This document shows, one piece after another, positions 1-9,735 of a DNA stretch of 64,000 bases (its first letter is position 1; each line of letters begins with the position of its first letter). The DNA is from Gilliamella sp. B3022 (GTDB taxonomy: Bacteria > Pseudomonadota > Gammaproteobacteria > Enterobacterales > Orbaceae). The stretch is from NCBI RefSeq assembly GCF_028751545.1, contig NZ_CP071867.1:2515306-2579305 (forward strand), read 5' to 3'. The notes under the pieces are model-generated. The model worked only from the letters and a program-made list of their open reading frames with translations, was not told where the DNA came from and searched no databases. The translations under genes and the position numbers were made by a program.

Positions 1-1621
1 TTAAAAACTCGTTATAAACTCGGAATAAACGAATAATTCGTAAAAATTTAATCACTACAAAATCATTGAATTCAGTGATTAAACAATATAGGCTAGCAGT
101 TTTTTCAGTTGGTTCTGTAAGTAAGGATGATAACAACTCATATGCTATGCATTTTTTACGATCAGCTTCGTCTTCAATAGTAAGCTTGTTAAACGCAATG
201 ACGGGTAATTTTGATTTGTCATTCTCATCAATTGAAAATGCAAAAGATTCTTTATTAATTCTTAGCTCATCAAATATATCAAGTACATGCCCTGCTATAT
301 CTCGAAAAACATATTCATAATTAGTAGCTTGTTCTGGCAATTTCCATAAATCTAAAATAGGTGTTCTTTCTGTTTTACCATAAGTATTTAAATTAGCACT
401 GAGGCTGTATGCATGTGGATTAATTTTTGCTAAATCTGTAGATTCAATTATTTCTTTTATAACTGAGTTAACATCAGTTCCGTCATGTACAGTAATATCG
501 CCACTCGGTGAAACAGTATAAGAGGGTTCAGGATCATCATCGGATATTATTGTTGGATTTATCTCTTTTTTAAATGAAATTTGGCCAACTTTAGTAGATT
601 GTTGGCTATTAACATCAGTTTCAGATGAAAAATCCTGTTGCAATTCATCTTTTTGTATTGCAGCAACTTTCAATGTATCTACTTCACCTTGTTCAGTATT
701 AGCGTCATTTTTGCTAACATCGATTGGTGACAAGTTTTTCTTTATCCCTTTATGTTTTTTCTCTTCTAATTCAAATTCAAAAAGCTGATAGCTTATGTCC
801 AGCAATTTTGCAAAATAACCAAACATCTCGTCTTGCAAACGGTCATAACTAAATAATTCGGGATCATAATCAAATTCACTTAATACTAAATTAAAACCTT
901 CAACAAAAGCATTGTCATCATCATATTTTTCCGAACGTTTATATATATCCGAACATATACTTCTTAACATTAAAATTTTTTCTATTTGATTTCGACTCAA
1001 TCCCAATTTCAGGATCTCCGGTATGTAGGGATACAAATAATCAACTGTATTGAGCATTTTAGTGATTAATACATAAGAAATAGGATACCCGTGATTTTTT
1101 AACCTTTCACTTAACTCTCGTGAAGAAAGTGTTTTGCCAGCTTCTTCTTCATACAAAACTTTACTCCTAGCAACGCCCAATGCTTTTTCTATAAATGTAT
1201 AATCATTACGAAGTCCATTTTCGGTTAAATGTCCAACAATAGATTTCAGCTCTCCCCCCCAGGGGCGAAAAAGACAATTAATTGTATAAAAGCGTTTATC
1301 ACCAGTTTCATCATACAATTCCTTCAAAATTTGTAATCGTGTATTTCCTCCATCTGAAATTACATACCCTTCCTCTCCTGGCATTTTTGTAATTACAGGT
1401 GCATTATCAAGTCCTTTTTTGCGAATAGATTCTTTAATATCTTCATATAATTCATTTTTTTTCAAGCGTGGTAATACCTTGCTAGGTCTTAATTCATCTA
1501 GATTTACTCGCATAGGCATTTCATTCAATGTAATTTTAGTGGTCGCCCGATCACCGTCGGGAAAACCTGTAGACATACGTTCACGCATAACGTCTACAGA
1601 TGATTTTTGTTCTACCATCAT
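1..1621 (-). CDS. ParB-family protein of an integrative element (partial, runs off left edge)
   Basis: Reading the minus strand from ATG at 1621 gives an uninterrupted frame of 540 codons that is still open at base 2, so the C-terminus is missing. The N-terminal 150 residues look like a ParB/Srx nuclease-like domain: a 'VNLDELRPSKVLPRLKKNE' stretch is followed by 'ISDGGNTRLQIL', the position of the usual G-E/G-N-x-R-x-x-A box. The middle is helical and the region after about residue 290 is acidic and low complexity. AAGGA lies about 10 bases before the start. It follows the DnaB-like gene by 13 bp and is probably co-transcribed with it and ParA. Its length and position fit the ParB family of PFGI-1/SPI-7-class integrative conjugative elements, which is an inference from context. 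A role in element maintenance is likely. DNA-binding specificity cannot be read from the sequence. Confidence 0.8.
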   Translation of the reverse strand, partial: MMVEQKSSVDVMRERMSTGFPDGDRATTKITLNEMPMRVNLDELRPSKVLPRLKKNELYEDIKESIRKKGLDNAPVITKMPGEEGYVISDGGNTRLQILKELYDETGDKRFYTINCLFRPWGGELKSIVGHLTENGLRNDYTFIEKALGVARSKVLYEEEAGKTLSSRELSERLKNHGYPISYVLITKMLNTVDYLYPYIPEILKLGLSRNQIEKILMLRSICSDIYKRSEKYDDDNAFVEGFNLVLSEFDYDPELFSYDRLQDEMFGYFAKLLDISYQLFEFELEEKKHKGIKKNLSPIDVSKNDANTEQGEVDTLKVAAIQKDELQQDFSSETDVNSQQSTKVGQISFKKEINPTIISDDDPEPSYTVSPSGDITVHDGTDVNSVIKEIIESTDLAKINPHAYSLSANLNTYGKTERTPILDLWKLPEQATNYEYVFRDIAGHVLDIFDELRINKESFAFSIDENDKSKLPVIAFNKLTIEDEADRKKCIAYELLSSLLTEPTEKTASLYCLITEFNDFVVIKFLRIIRLFRVYNEFL

Positions 1622-1634
1622 ATTAATATATTCC

Positions 1635-2966
1635 TTAAACTAAATTTTGATAATGCATATATGGCCCATCAAATTTGACTACTACTTTACCTGTAGCAGC
1701 ATTACGAGCTTTGGCCACAATTAATTCACCTGTTCCTTTACATTCACTGTTTTCGTTATAGACTTCATCTCGATATAACAATATTACTGTTGTCGCATCT
1801 TGCTCAAGACTGCCAGATTCTTTCAAATCAGACAAAAGAGGATGTTTATCAGAACGAGATTCAACTGAACGGTTTAATTGTGAAAGCAGAACTAAGGGAA
1901 TATTGAAATCCTTACAATGAATTTTTAGTTGTCTACTAATATTGCTCACTTCAACAGCACGATTTTCATTGTTTTTTTCACCTGATGACATTAACTGCAC
2001 ATAATCAACTGCTACAAATGTTGGTTGACCATATAAGCGTATATAACGCTGAACTTTACGTCTAAAAATACTAGGAGTTAAATGCGCATTATCATCAATA
2101 ATAAGAAATTTTTTTAACTTCAATAAAATTGCAATTGCTTGAGAAATTTTTCCGTAATCACTATCGTCAAGATTTTTATTCTTTATATCGATAAACGGTA
2201 CATGAGCTAATGCAGCTAATAATCGCAACATTAATGATTGTGAATCCATTTCTAAACTAAAAACAAAAATAGGTTGTTTAGGTAAATTTGGATTGTCATT
2301 AAGCGCTATTATTTGGTTGTATATCATTGAAATAAGAAACGCGGTTTTCCCCATAGAAGGCCTTGCTGCAATAATCGTAATCTCTTTGGGTTCCAACCCA
2401 CCTATTTTAGAATCTAAGTTTTTAAAAAATGTTGGAATAAATGGAGAGTGTTCTGTTTCCAAAAATGTCATAAGATTACTCAACATTGCGGGTATAAGTT
2501 GCTCATCTTGATTATCTATGGCATGTCCCAGCTGAAAAAGTTCGGATTCAGTTTTTGCTATAATCTGATTACTGCTATCTGAATCACTAAATGATGCTTT
2601 TGAAAGATTTTTTATCAATGTTTTCGCAATATTATTAGCACTACGAGCTTTTGTATAATTACGTAAAATTGATACATAGTACTTATAATTTGTTGCTCTT
2701 GGTGTATCTCTAGTTAACTCAGCTAAATATGCTAACCCACCACAGCTCCTAAGTTTTTCTTCGGAAAGAGCCTGAGATACTGTCAAAATATCAGCATTCT
2801 TACCCTCTTGTATTAAAGAGACTATAGCATCGAAGATCAATTTGTGTTGTGGTATATAAAAATCATCCACTTTTATTTCAAATGAATCATCGATACTGCT
2901 ATTATCGATTAATAATGCACCTAATACAGATCGCTCAGTATCATTAGAATAAAATTGCTTATTCAT
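1635..2966 (-). CDS. DnaB-like replicative helicase of the integrative element
   Basis: This 443-residue protein has the DnaB layout: an N-terminal helical domain (about residues 8-105, beginning 'NDTERSVLGALLIDN') and a RecA-like hexameric helicase core with Walker A 'ARPSMGKTAF' near residue 205, Walker B 'FVAVDYVQLM' near 320, and a 'LSDLKESGSLEQDATTVILL' C-terminal motif that includes the arginine-finger region. It is somewhat shorter than a typical chromosomal DnaB (about 470 residues) and its core is more divergent. Together with flanking parA and parB genes and a tRNA-abutting position, this points to an accessory DnaB carried by an integrative element, probably for replication of the excised circle (inference). 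It starts 41 bp after the ParA stop and ends 13 bp before ParB. Confidence 0.88.
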   Translation of the reverse strand: MNKQFYSNDTERSVLGALLIDNSSIDDSFEIKVDDFYIPQHKLIFDAIVSLIQEGKNADILTVSQALSEEKLRSCGGLAYLAELTRDTPRATNYKYYVSILRNYTKARSANNIAKTLIKNLSKASFSDSDSSNQIIAKTESELFQLGHAIDNQDEQLIPAMLSNLMTFLETEHSPFIPTFFKNLDSKIGGLEPKEITIIAARPSMGKTAFLISMIYNQIIALNDNPNLPKQPIFVFSLEMDSQSLMLRLLAALAHVPFIDIKNKNLDDSDYGKISQAIAILLKLKKFLIIDDNAHLTPSIFRRKVQRYIRLYGQPTFVAVDYVQLMSSGEKNNENRAVEVSNISRQLKIHCKDFNIPLVLLSQLNRSVESRSDKHPLLSDLKESGSLEQDATTVILLYRDEVYNENSECKGTGELIVAKARNAATGKVVVKFDGPYMHYQNLV

Positions 2967-3006
2967 ATAATCACCTTAATATTTATTAAAAACAGGAATA
3001 AAATGA

Positions 3007-3903
3007 TTAATGAGTAATTTCAATTTTCATAAATTCGTCAAACTTTAACTTGTACTTCGGCAATAGGTGTTGACACAAATAATAAATATCTTCTTTGATA
3101 CTTTGAGCCTGTGCTTTTGTTATTTTATAAGGGTGTTCTACTTTATTTGTTGGTTCGGTATAATGCTGAAACGCTGCTATACCAAGAGATGCAGCAACTT
3201 TGTAACTATTTTTCTTTTTAATATCTTTATCTAAAACAGTAATTTGAAAAGGTAGCTGTGACAGAGATTTGATTTGTTGGTTAAAGAGTTCTTTTATACG
3301 ACGGCAATCGTTATTTTCTTCTACTCGGTTAAAAAAAGTATAGACGGGCGGTAATACAATGCCGTAATCAGTGAAAGGAATCAAACTTCTAAACAAATTA
3401 GAAATAGTACCACGTAGGTATTCTCGAACGCCTGGCATGGAAGGATCTAGCGGAGATAAAACCACATCAGAAGCAAGTACTGCCATGTTAACAGTTGGAT
3501 CAATTGTTCCTACAGTATCAATGACTATAACATCATACTCACTTTTGAGAAGTTTTAAGCATGATTTTAGACGTATAATACCGTCGGCCGAAGCGTTTAA
3601 ATGTGAAACGATTTCTTGTCTAACGCTGTTTGATGACATAACATCTAAATTTTTTGTTGTCGTCGCAGATATTAGTTTATCTAAATCTGTTTCATGCATT
3701 ATAAGAAATTCATAAACGCCAAATGGCGCTTCTTTTTGCAATGGAAAATATGAACAAGCTGTTGGCTGCTCTAAGTCAAAATCTAATAATAATGTTTTTA
3801 AACCTGAATGAGCTATAAAAGCCGCAATATTAACCGCTGTAGTAGATTTGGTAGAACCGCCTTTCGTATCGGCTATAGTGATAACTGTTGCATTTTTTTT
3901 CAT
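3007..3903 (-). CDS. ParA/Soj-family partition ATPase
   Basis: This 298-residue deviant Walker-A ATPase has 'DTKGGSTKSTTAVNIA' at residues 12-27, with the signature lysine of the MinD/ParA group, a switch region 'LLLDFDLEQPTACSYF', and 'YDVIVIDTVGT' as the Walker B strand. There is no N-terminal helix-turn-helix, so it is a Soj-like ParA rather than a P1-type one. It is the first gene of the element next to the tRNA, as soj/parA genes are in PAPI-1, SPI-7 and related elements, and it heads the parA-dnaB-parB unit. In those elements the Soj protein is known to stabilise the excised circular form. The same role here is inferred from family and position. Confidence 0.88.
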   Translation of the reverse strand: MKKNATVITIADTKGGSTKSTTAVNIAAFIAHSGLKTLLLDFDLEQPTACSYFPLQKEAPFGVYEFLIMHETDLDKLISATTTKNLDVMSSNSVRQEIVSHLNASADGIIRLKSCLKLLKSEYDVIVIDTVGTIDPTVNMAVLASDVVLSPLDPSMPGVREYLRGTISNLFRSLIPFTDYGIVLPPVYTFFNRVEENNDCRRIKELFNQQIKSLSQLPFQITVLDKDIKKKNSYKVAASLGIAAFQHYTEPTNKVEHPYKITKAQAQSIKEDIYYLCQHLLPKYKLKFDEFMKIEITH

Positions 3904-3957
3904 GATATTAACCCTTAAAAAATTAAAATTTATTAAACATTAAAATCATGATATTGA

Positions 3958-3985
3958 TGGTGGCCCCTACTGGACTTGAACCAGT
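3958..3985. other. Putative attachment site (tRNA-Ile 3' end) of the integrative element
   Basis: The 3' portion of the tRNA-Ile gene (T-arm, acceptor strand and CCA) is where the minus-strand element begins: the ParA start lies only 54 bp beyond the tRNA 3' end. Elements of this class recombine at tRNA 3' ends and leave a direct repeat of that end at their far boundary. The far boundary and the integrase are outside the window, so the exact core cannot be set. The coordinates cover the part of the tRNA usually duplicated. Confidence 0.4.
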
Positions 3986-4034
3986 GACCAATCGATTATG
4001 AGTCGACTGCTCTGACCAACTGAGCTAAGGGGCC
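3958..4034 (-). tRNA. ileX: tRNA-Ile (CAU anticodon, lysidine-modified type)
   Basis: The minus strand folds as a 77-nt tRNA with encoded CCA. The acceptor arm GGCCCCT (4034-4028) pairs with AGGGGCC (3968-3962), and the anticodon loop CTCATAA has CAU at 4000-3998. The T-arm reads GGTTCAAGTCC. The GGCCCCTTAGCTCAG start and AGGGGCCACCA end match the E. coli minor isoleucine tRNA (ileX/ileY) and not elongator or initiator tRNA-Met, which share the CAU anticodon but have different acceptor stems. TilS is expected to convert C34 to lysidine so that it reads AUA. Its 3' end touches the partition module and is the likely integration target. Confidence 0.93.
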
Positions 4035-4247
4035 ATTTATATGTGCTACTGACTTAGTAGGGTTGCGATTATAATAGAGTTAAATGAAATTTGCTATAGT
4101 TAAATTAATAAAATAGGTTGATTCGCTTATTTATTAAGCTTTATTTTATTGAATTTTGTTCAGTTGTAAGATCTGATATTTTTTGTTTAATTATCCTGCT
4201 ACAATAGTTGGGTCTATTTTTGTTGCTTTATTGGTTGAGGGAATATT

Positions 4248-4607
4248 ATGTCATTAAAAAAATTATTACTTATTAGTACAACCATTTCAACAGCATTTTT
4301 TTTAAATGCTTGTAGTGGTTCTAACTATCAACCTACGGCTGGAGGTAGTCAAGTTCAGTTTATTGATACTAAACCTTCTGCAAACTGTCAATTTTTAGGT
4401 AAAGCAGAGGGGCATCGTAGTACTTTCTTTTCTGGTTTAAAAACCCACAGTGAGCTTATTCGTGATGCCGCATCTGAACTCAGAAATAATGCAGCGGCAA
4501 TGGGCGGTAATATAATTTATAATGCGCAAGATGCCTCACAACAATATATTTCTGATATTGCGCCAATGGATGCTGTCATGGTCGGTGATGTTTATAGCTG
4601 CAAATAA
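4248..4607 (+). CDS. DUF4156-type outer-membrane lipoprotein
   Basis: This 119-residue protein has a lipoprotein signal peptide: a KK n-region, a hydrophobic core, and lipobox 'LNAC' with the acylated Cys at about residue 22. The residue after Cys is Ser, which favours outer-membrane sorting. The mature part has 'NCQFLGKAEG' and 'AASELRNNAAAMGGN', the pattern of the DUF4156 family (E. coli YjeI-like), in which small lipoproteins have a conserved Cys in the 'C.flG' element and a second one near the C-terminus ('VYSCK'). Function is unknown. The ATG is preceded by GAGGGAATATT as ribosome binding site. It is a single gene that converges on serC and shares its terminator. Confidence 0.8.
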   Translation: MSLKKLLLISTTISTAFFLNACSGSNYQPTAGGSQVQFIDTKPSANCQFLGKAEGHRSTFFSGLKTHSELIRDAASELRNNAAAMGGNIIYNAQDASQQYISDIAPMDAVMVGDVYSCK

Positions 4608-4620
4608 GAGTCAGTTTAAT

Positions 4621-4652
4621 AAAAAAAGGGAGATCTTATTCTCCCTTTTTTT
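4621..4652. terminator. Bidirectional terminator between the lipoprotein gene and serC
   Basis: AAAAAAAGGGAGA pairs perfectly with TCTCCCTTTTTTT across a 6-base loop. A/T tracts on both sides let it work for the plus-strand lipoprotein gene and the minus-strand serC. Confidence 0.9.
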
Positions 4653-4671
4653 GATCAAATTCAAACTTTAC

Positions 4672-5757
4672 TTAGCCATGTTGTTTTTCAAATTGCTTCA
4701 TAAAATCAATTAAGTAATTCACACCCTCAATATCCATTGCATTATAGATCGATGCTCGCATCCCACCAGCAATTCGGTGTCCTTTAATGCCAATAATGTT
4801 CACCTGTGTTGCTTCGCTTACAAATTTTTTATCGAGTTCTTCATTTGGTGATAAGAAGGTGACATTCATTATTGATCGATTAGCTGGTGCAATTGTATTA
4901 CGATAAAAATCAGATTGATCGATAAATTGATAAAGCAATTGCGCTTTAGCTTGATTGAGCTTTTGCATTGCGTTCAATCCACCAAGATTTTTAATCCATT
5001 TAAAGACTAATCCTGACATATACCAAGCAAACGTTGGAGGTGTATTAAACATCGAATCATGATCTTGCAAAATTTTGTAGTCTAACACCGATGGTAAGAT
5101 TTTTTGCGCATAACCAATAAGATCCTCACGAACAATAACAATTGTAATACCTGATGGTCCAATATTTTTTTGCGCACCCGCGTAAATAATGCCATATTTA
5201 CTGACATCAATTGGTTGCGATAATATGCAAGATGAAAAGTCAGCCACAACTGTTTTTTTGCTAAAATTTGGCTCTTCAAAAATTTCAATACCATCGATAG
5301 TTTCATTTGGACAGTAGTGTACATAAGCAGAATCATCGCTTAACTTCCATTCAGACATAGGTTTAACAGAGGTTATACCTTGTTCTTTTACAACCACATT
5401 TTGTTCTTTTATTCGACAATACTTACTGGCTTCTTTGGCGGCACATTGGCTCCAATATCCGCTATTTATATAATCAGCGATGGTTTTATCACCTAAAATA
5501 TTTAATGGTACTGCCGCAAATTGTGCTCGAGCACCTCCTTGGCAAAACAAAATTTTGTAATTTTGGGGTACATTTAATATTTCACGCAGATCTTCAGTCG
5601 CTTCAATAGCACACGCATCAAAATCTTTGCCTCTATGGCTTAATTCCATCACAGAAGCATCGGTATTATGCCAATTTAATAGTTCATTTTGTACTTGTTT
5701 TAATACATCAGCCGGTAATTTGGCTGGACCAGCACTAAAGTTATAACTTTTACTCAT
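4672..5757 (-). CDS. serC: Phosphoserine aminotransferase
   Basis: A 361-residue class-V PLP aminotransferase, the expected size for SerC. It opens '[13 protein letters not shown]', the typical SerC N-terminus. It carries '[11 protein letters not shown]', 'CQGGARAQF' (phosphate-binding turn), '[20 protein letters not shown]', and the PLP-lysine segment '[12 protein letters not shown]' around residue 195. It interconverts 3-phosphohydroxypyruvate and phosphoserine in serine synthesis, and the homologous step in pyridoxal phosphate synthesis. Unlike in E. coli there is no aroA downstream; the gene stands alone between convergent and co-directional neighbours. Confidence 0.96.
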   Translation of the reverse strand: MSKSYNFSAGPAKLPADVLKQVQNELLNWHNTDASVMELSHRGKDFDACAIEATEDLREILNVPQNYKILFCQGGARAQFAAVPLNILGDKTIADYINSGYWSQCAAKEASKYCRIKEQNVVVKEQGITSVKPMSEWKLSDDSAYVHYCPNETIDGIEIFEEPNFSKKTVVADFSSCILSQPIDVSKYGIIYAGAQKNIGPSGITIVIVREDLIGYAQKILPSVLDYKILQDHDSMFNTPPTFAWYMSGLVFKWIKNLGGLNAMQKLNQAKAQLLYQFIDQSDFYRNTIAPANRSIMNVTFLSPNEELDKKFVSEATQVNIIGIKGHRIAGGMRASIYNAMDIEGVNYLIDFMKQFEKQHG

Positions 5758-5863
5758 TACAATTCACTTCAATCCATTTAAAAAGGAATCCTATTTTTAC
5801 ATTCTCTTAAAATATATACAATCAGATTATTTGTAAAACTATTTGTTTAATAGTCAGATTTGT

Positions 5864-5889
5864 ATAAAAATGCCGACTGGTTGTCGGCA
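5864..5889 (-). terminator. Rho-independent terminator of argH
   Basis: On the minus strand GCCGAC-AACCA-GTCGGC is followed by ATTTTTAT, about 35 bp after the argH stop codon. It marks the end of the argCBGH unit. Confidence 0.85.
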
Positions 5890-5923
5890 AAGTATCAGAT
5901 AATTAGGAAAATTAATTTAGGTA

Positions 5924-7297
5924 TCAGGATAACTGCTCTTTAGCATTTTCGATAGCAGTTTGAATTTGTTTTGGTGATACACCGCCTTTAGCTGAGCGTT
6001 TTGCCAGACAAGATTCTAACGATAGTGCTTCATAAACATCTTTATCTATAACTGGGCTAAATAATTTTAATTCTTCTAATGAAAGTTCTTCCAAGGCTTT
6101 TTGTTTTGCGATAGCTGCAACAACAACTTCACCAACAATGTGGTGAGCTTCACGGAAAGGTATACCTTTAGCGACTAAATAATCAGCAAGTTCAGTTGCA
6201 TTTGAATAACCTTGTTTTGCTGCTTCTTGGCAATTTTCATAATTAAGTTTAATGTCTTTTAATACTAAAGCTGACATATCTAAACATTCTTGCCATGTAT
6301 CGAGAGCATCAAATAAATGTTCTTTATCTTCTTGGAGATCTTTATTGTAAGCCAAAGGCAGACCTTTAAACGTCATCATAGCGCCAGTCAATGCTCCAAC
6401 CACTCGCCCTACTTTACCGCGAATAAGTTCTAATGCGTCAGGATTTTTCTTTTGTGGCATAAGTGAAGATCCAGAAGTTACCCGATCGGATAATTCAACA
6501 AAATTTGCTTCACCACTATTGAAAATAATAAGGTCTTCAGCAAAACGTGATAAATGCACCATACCAATTGAAGCATTGTTAAGTAATTCTAGTATATGAT
6601 CACGATCAGATACCGAATCTAAACTATTATTGGTTGCACGAGCAAAACCAAGCCAATGTGCTAGCTCTTCGCGATCCATTGGATATGCCGTACCGGCTAA
6701 TGCCCCAGATCCTAAAGGGCTGACATCCAACCGTTTTAACGTATCTTGTAATCGACTTATATCTCGTGTCAACATTTCAAAATAAGCTAAGCACCAATGT
6801 GCAAAAGTAATCGGTTGGGCGCGTTGTAAATGAGTGTAACCAGGCATAACGGCATCTTGATATTGTTCTGCTGTTGTAACCAGTGCCTGACGTAGATGAT
6901 TAATCGTATTAATTAATTGCGATATTTCAGCCTTGCACCATAACTTAAGATCGGTGGTGGATTGATCATTTCGGCTTCGACCGGTATGTAACTTTTTACC
7001 CAAATCACCAATTTTTTCTATTAAGTTTTGTTCTACCCAACTGTGAATATCTTCCGCATCACTATGTAAAATCTGCTGCGGATTTTGTTGGACTGAGTTA
7101 AGTAATTCATTTAACGCTTTTTCAAGTTTTTTTTGTTCATCATAAGACAAGACATTAACGGTAACCAATGCTTTTGACCAAGCAATTGATCCAATGATAT
7201 CTTGCTCTGCAAGACGATAGTCAAAGCGCAATGAATCATTAAATTGCTTAAATCGCTGATCTGCTGCTTGGCTAAAACGCCCACCCCATAATGCCAT
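5924..7297 (-). CDS. argH: Argininosuccinate lyase
   Basis: A 457-residue fumarase/aspartase-superfamily enzyme, full length for ArgH. It starts '[19 protein letters not shown]', has '[10 protein letters not shown]' near residue 110, '[17 protein letters not shown]' with the catalytic-base His, and the superfamily signature '[12 protein letters not shown]' near 280 with the flexible catalytic Ser loop. It splits argininosuccinate into arginine and fumarate. It is the last gene of the argC-argB-argG-argH run, 204 bp after argG, with a strong hairpin in that gap and a terminator behind it. Confidence 0.97.
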   Translation of the reverse strand: MALWGGRFSQAADQRFKQFNDSLRFDYRLAEQDIIGSIAWSKALVTVNVLSYDEQKKLEKALNELLNSVQQNPQQILHSDAEDIHSWVEQNLIEKIGDLGKKLHTGRSRNDQSTTDLKLWCKAEISQLINTINHLRQALVTTAEQYQDAVMPGYTHLQRAQPITFAHWCLAYFEMLTRDISRLQDTLKRLDVSPLGSGALAGTAYPMDREELAHWLGFARATNNSLDSVSDRDHILELLNNASIGMVHLSRFAEDLIIFNSGEANFVELSDRVTSGSSLMPQKKNPDALELIRGKVGRVVGALTGAMMTFKGLPLAYNKDLQEDKEHLFDALDTWQECLDMSALVLKDIKLNYENCQEAAKQGYSNATELADYLVAKGIPFREAHHIVGEVVVAAIAKQKALEELSLEELKLFSPVIDKDVYEALSLESCLAKRSAKGGVSPKQIQTAIENAKEQLS

Positions 7298-7402
7298 ATT
7301 TACCTCAATACTCTCTTTGATTATTTGTATTACGATTTTTAATTATCGTTGTGAATGCGTTATATTTTTATAATAAATCTAAATTTAATCAAGCATAAAA
7401 GC

Positions 7403-7432
7403 AATATATACAGGACATTGCCTGTATATATT
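7403..7432. promoter_or_regulatory. Perfect hairpin in the argG-argH gap
   Basis: AATATATACAGG pairs with CCTGTATATATT over a 6-base loop (ACATTG), a 12-bp perfect stem. There is no T-run on the minus strand after it, so it is not a standard terminator. It could be an RNA-processing or stability element, a partial attenuator setting argH level relative to argG, or an operator. The sequence alone does not decide. Confidence 0.5.
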
Positions 7433-7501
7433 CGTTACTTTATTCATTTTAACGACGATTCAGAAATTACTTTTTCTCTTTCGCTTTAGATTTTTTTGAC
7501 T

Positions 7502-8785
7502 TTAGTTGTCGTTTTTTCCTTTATTATCGATTTTAGTTGCAGTTTTTTTGCTCTTTTTACTAGGCTGTTTTTGTTTTTCTTTATTTATAGCACGAATGCG
7601 TGATGATAATGAGAATAAACGAATAAATCCACCTGCATGGCTATGATCGTAAACTTCATCTTCACCAAATGTAGCAAATTCTTCACTGTACAAGCTATTA
7701 GGTGATTTCTTTTGTACAGCAGTTGCATTACCTTTATAAAGTTTAACCACAACTTCACCAGTCATATCTTCGGCTAAAACATCAGCAGCAGCTTGGATTG
7801 AACGACGATAAGGAGCAAACCAACGACCATCATAAACAACATATGCCATTTCTAAGCCCAATTGTTCACGCCATTTGAAGCTATCACGATCTAAAATTAA
7901 TTGCTCTAAACCTCGTAAAGCGGTCATCATGATGGTTCCACCTGGAGTTTCATAACAACCTCGAGACTTAATGCCAACCAAACGATTTTCAATGATATCG
8001 ACACGACCGACACCATGTTTGGCACCAATTTTATTTAATGTTGCTACGCAGTTATATGGAGATAATTGTTTTCCATTTACTGAAACGACTTCACCTTTTT
8101 CAATACCGATAGTAACCAATTCTGGTTTGTTTGGTGCATCTTCTGGTGATACAGTCCAAGCCCAGCAATCCGCATTAGATTGATTCCAAGTGCTTTCAAG
8201 AACACCGCCTTCTGTAGAGATATGCCATGCATTTTCATCACGACTGTAAATTTTTTCAACTGTTGCTGTGGTTGGAATTTTACGAACTTTTAAATAATCA
8301 ATTAAAGCTTCACGCGAACGTAAATCCCATTCACGCCACGGGGCAATTACTTTAAGTTGTGGTGCAAGAGCTGTATAAGTTGTTTCAAAACGAACTTGGT
8401 CATTACCCTTACCCGTTGCTCCATGACAAAGTGTATCTGCACCAACTTCTAAAGCATATTCAACTTGAGCTTTAGCAATAATTGGTCGAGCCATTGAGGT
8501 ACCTAGATAATAAGTACCTTCATATAAGGCACCCGTTTTTAATACCGGATAAACATAATTTTTGACAAATTCTTCTCGTAAATCGACAACTTTACAAGCT
8601 ATCGCACCTGATGCCTTAGCCTTTTTTTCAACATCTTTTAATTCTTTTGGATCTTGACCAACATTAGCCACAAACGCATAAACTTCACATCCCCCATAGT
8701 TCTCTTTTAACCAAGGAATAATCGCTGATGTATCCAAACCACCTGAATAAGCCAATACCACCTTGTTTGTTTTACTCTTTTTCAT
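7502..8785 (-). CDS. argG: Argininosuccinate synthase
   Basis: A 427-residue enzyme with the N-type ATP pyrophosphatase P-loop '[16 protein letters not shown]' at residues 11-26, '[15 protein letters not shown]' near 120, and '[17 protein letters not shown]' later. It joins citrulline and aspartate using ATP. The body is of the roughly 400-residue ArgG class (Vibrio-like), not the longer E. coli class. After the end of the conserved core ('[10 protein letters not shown]') there is a lysine-rich tail, '[15 protein letters not shown]' and on to 'NKGKNDN', that is not part of the enzyme fold. Downstream of the stop another lysine-rich string is readable in a different frame. The ATG sits behind AAAAAGGGTATAGC. 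Confidence 0.96.
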   Translation of the reverse strand: MKKSKTNKVVLAYSGGLDTSAIIPWLKENYGGCEVYAFVANVGQDPKELKDVEKKAKASGAIACKVVDLREEFVKNYVYPVLKTGALYEGTYYLGTSMARPIIAKAQVEYALEVGADTLCHGATGKGNDQVRFETTYTALAPQLKVIAPWREWDLRSREALIDYLKVRKIPTTATVEKIYSRDENAWHISTEGGVLESTWNQSNADCWAWTVSPEDAPNKPELVTIGIEKGEVVSVNGKQLSPYNCVATLNKIGAKHGVGRVDIIENRLVGIKSRGCYETPGGTIMMTALRGLEQLILDRDSFKWREQLGLEMAYVVYDGRWFAPYRRSIQAAADVLAEDMTGEVVVKLYKGNATAVQKKSPNSLYSEEFATFGEDEVYDHSHAGGFIRLFSLSSRIRAINKEKQKQPSKKSKKTATKIDNKGKNDN

Positions 8786-8892
8786 GCTATACCCTTTTTA
8801 TAATAACTAACAATAATTAAATGAGCTAAAGTTTATATACTTTCAATATGTTAAAAATTATTAACCAGTCTAATATGCTTTTTGTATTTTAT

Positions 8893-9672
8893 TTAAGCAA
8901 TAATTCTTGTGCCAGTTATACCTGAATTTCCATTAAATAATTCAATTAATTTATCGGATTGCATCCAACTTGCAATATCAATTGGTCGCCCTAATACTTT
9001 TGCCGCCTCAAAAGCTGAATTGACTTTAACAATCATACCATCTGTAATTACGCCGTTTGCAATGAGTTGATCGGCTTGCGATTGGGTTAAAGATTCAATC
9101 AGCTGTTTGTTTTCATCAAAAACACCAACCACATCAGAAAGCAAAATTAAATCCGCATTCAAAGTTTTGGCTAAAGCTACCGCAGCATGATCAGCATTGA
9201 CATTCATCATTTGTCCATTTTCAGTAATGCCAATTGAGCTAATAATAGGTAAGTAGCCTGCATTTACTAATAAATTGATCAAAGTCGGATCACCGGCTCT
9301 AGCTTCACCTACGTAACCTAAGTCTTCAGAGATTTGTTTAACTTCAACACTGTTACCATCAGCTAAGCACAGTCCAACAACTGCTATCTGTTGCTTTTTT
9401 GCTTCTGATAATAATCGGGTATTTGCACTACCAGCAAGACTACCAACAATTACATCAATTTGGTCAGCAGGTGTAACACGTAAACCATTACGGCGAACAA
9501 CTGGCATGGATAAGCGGTCCATTAATGAATCAACAACGCTACCCCCACCATGAACAATGATTAATGATCGACGATAATTTTTTTTATAGTTAGAAATAAT
9601 AACGAATAAATTATTTAAAGCATCTTTGTTATCAAGTATTACACCGCCAAGTTTTATAATTAATGGTTTCAT
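8893..9672 (-). CDS. argB: N-acetylglutamate kinase
   Basis: A 259-residue amino-acid kinase, E. coli size. N-terminal '[13 protein letters not shown]' carries the phosphate-binding Lys and Gly-Gly. '[14 protein letters not shown]' and '[16 protein letters not shown]' form the substrate and ATP sites, and '[10 protein letters not shown]' is the typical AAK element. It phosphorylates N-acetylglutamate in the second arginine step. The short N-terminus lacks the arginine-sensing helix of hexameric NAGKs, so feedback inhibition here is unlikely and control probably rests on ArgR (inference). It lies 63 bp after argC and 107 bp before argG. Confidence 0.96.
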   Translation of the reverse strand: MKPLIIKLGGVILDNKDALNNLFVIISNYKKNYRRSLIIVHGGGSVVDSLMDRLSMPVVRRNGLRVTPADQIDVIVGSLAGSANTRLLSEAKKQQIAVVGLCLADGNSVEVKQISEDLGYVGEARAGDPTLINLLVNAGYLPIISSIGITENGQMMNVNADHAAVALAKTLNADLILLSDVVGVFDENKQLIESLTQSQADQLIANGVITDGMIVKVNSAFEAAKVLGRPIDIASWMQSDKLIELFNGNSGITGTRIIA

Positions 9673-9735
9673 TTCTATTTCCTATTAGTTTTAATTTTGG
9701 ATGTTTATCCAAAATTTGATTTGCTTACCTAAACA

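Noticed and set aside
3958-4034. tRNA-Met for the CAU-anticodon tRNA
   Set aside because: The acceptor stem GGCCCCT/AGGGGCC and the arms match the minor tRNA-Ile of E. coli. Elongator and initiator tRNA-Met have different acceptor stems.
7403-7432. LexA box in the argG-argH gap
   Set aside because: The arms contain CTGTATAT, but the order is inverted (ACAGG inside, CCTGT inside) and the spacing does not fit CTG-N10-CAG.
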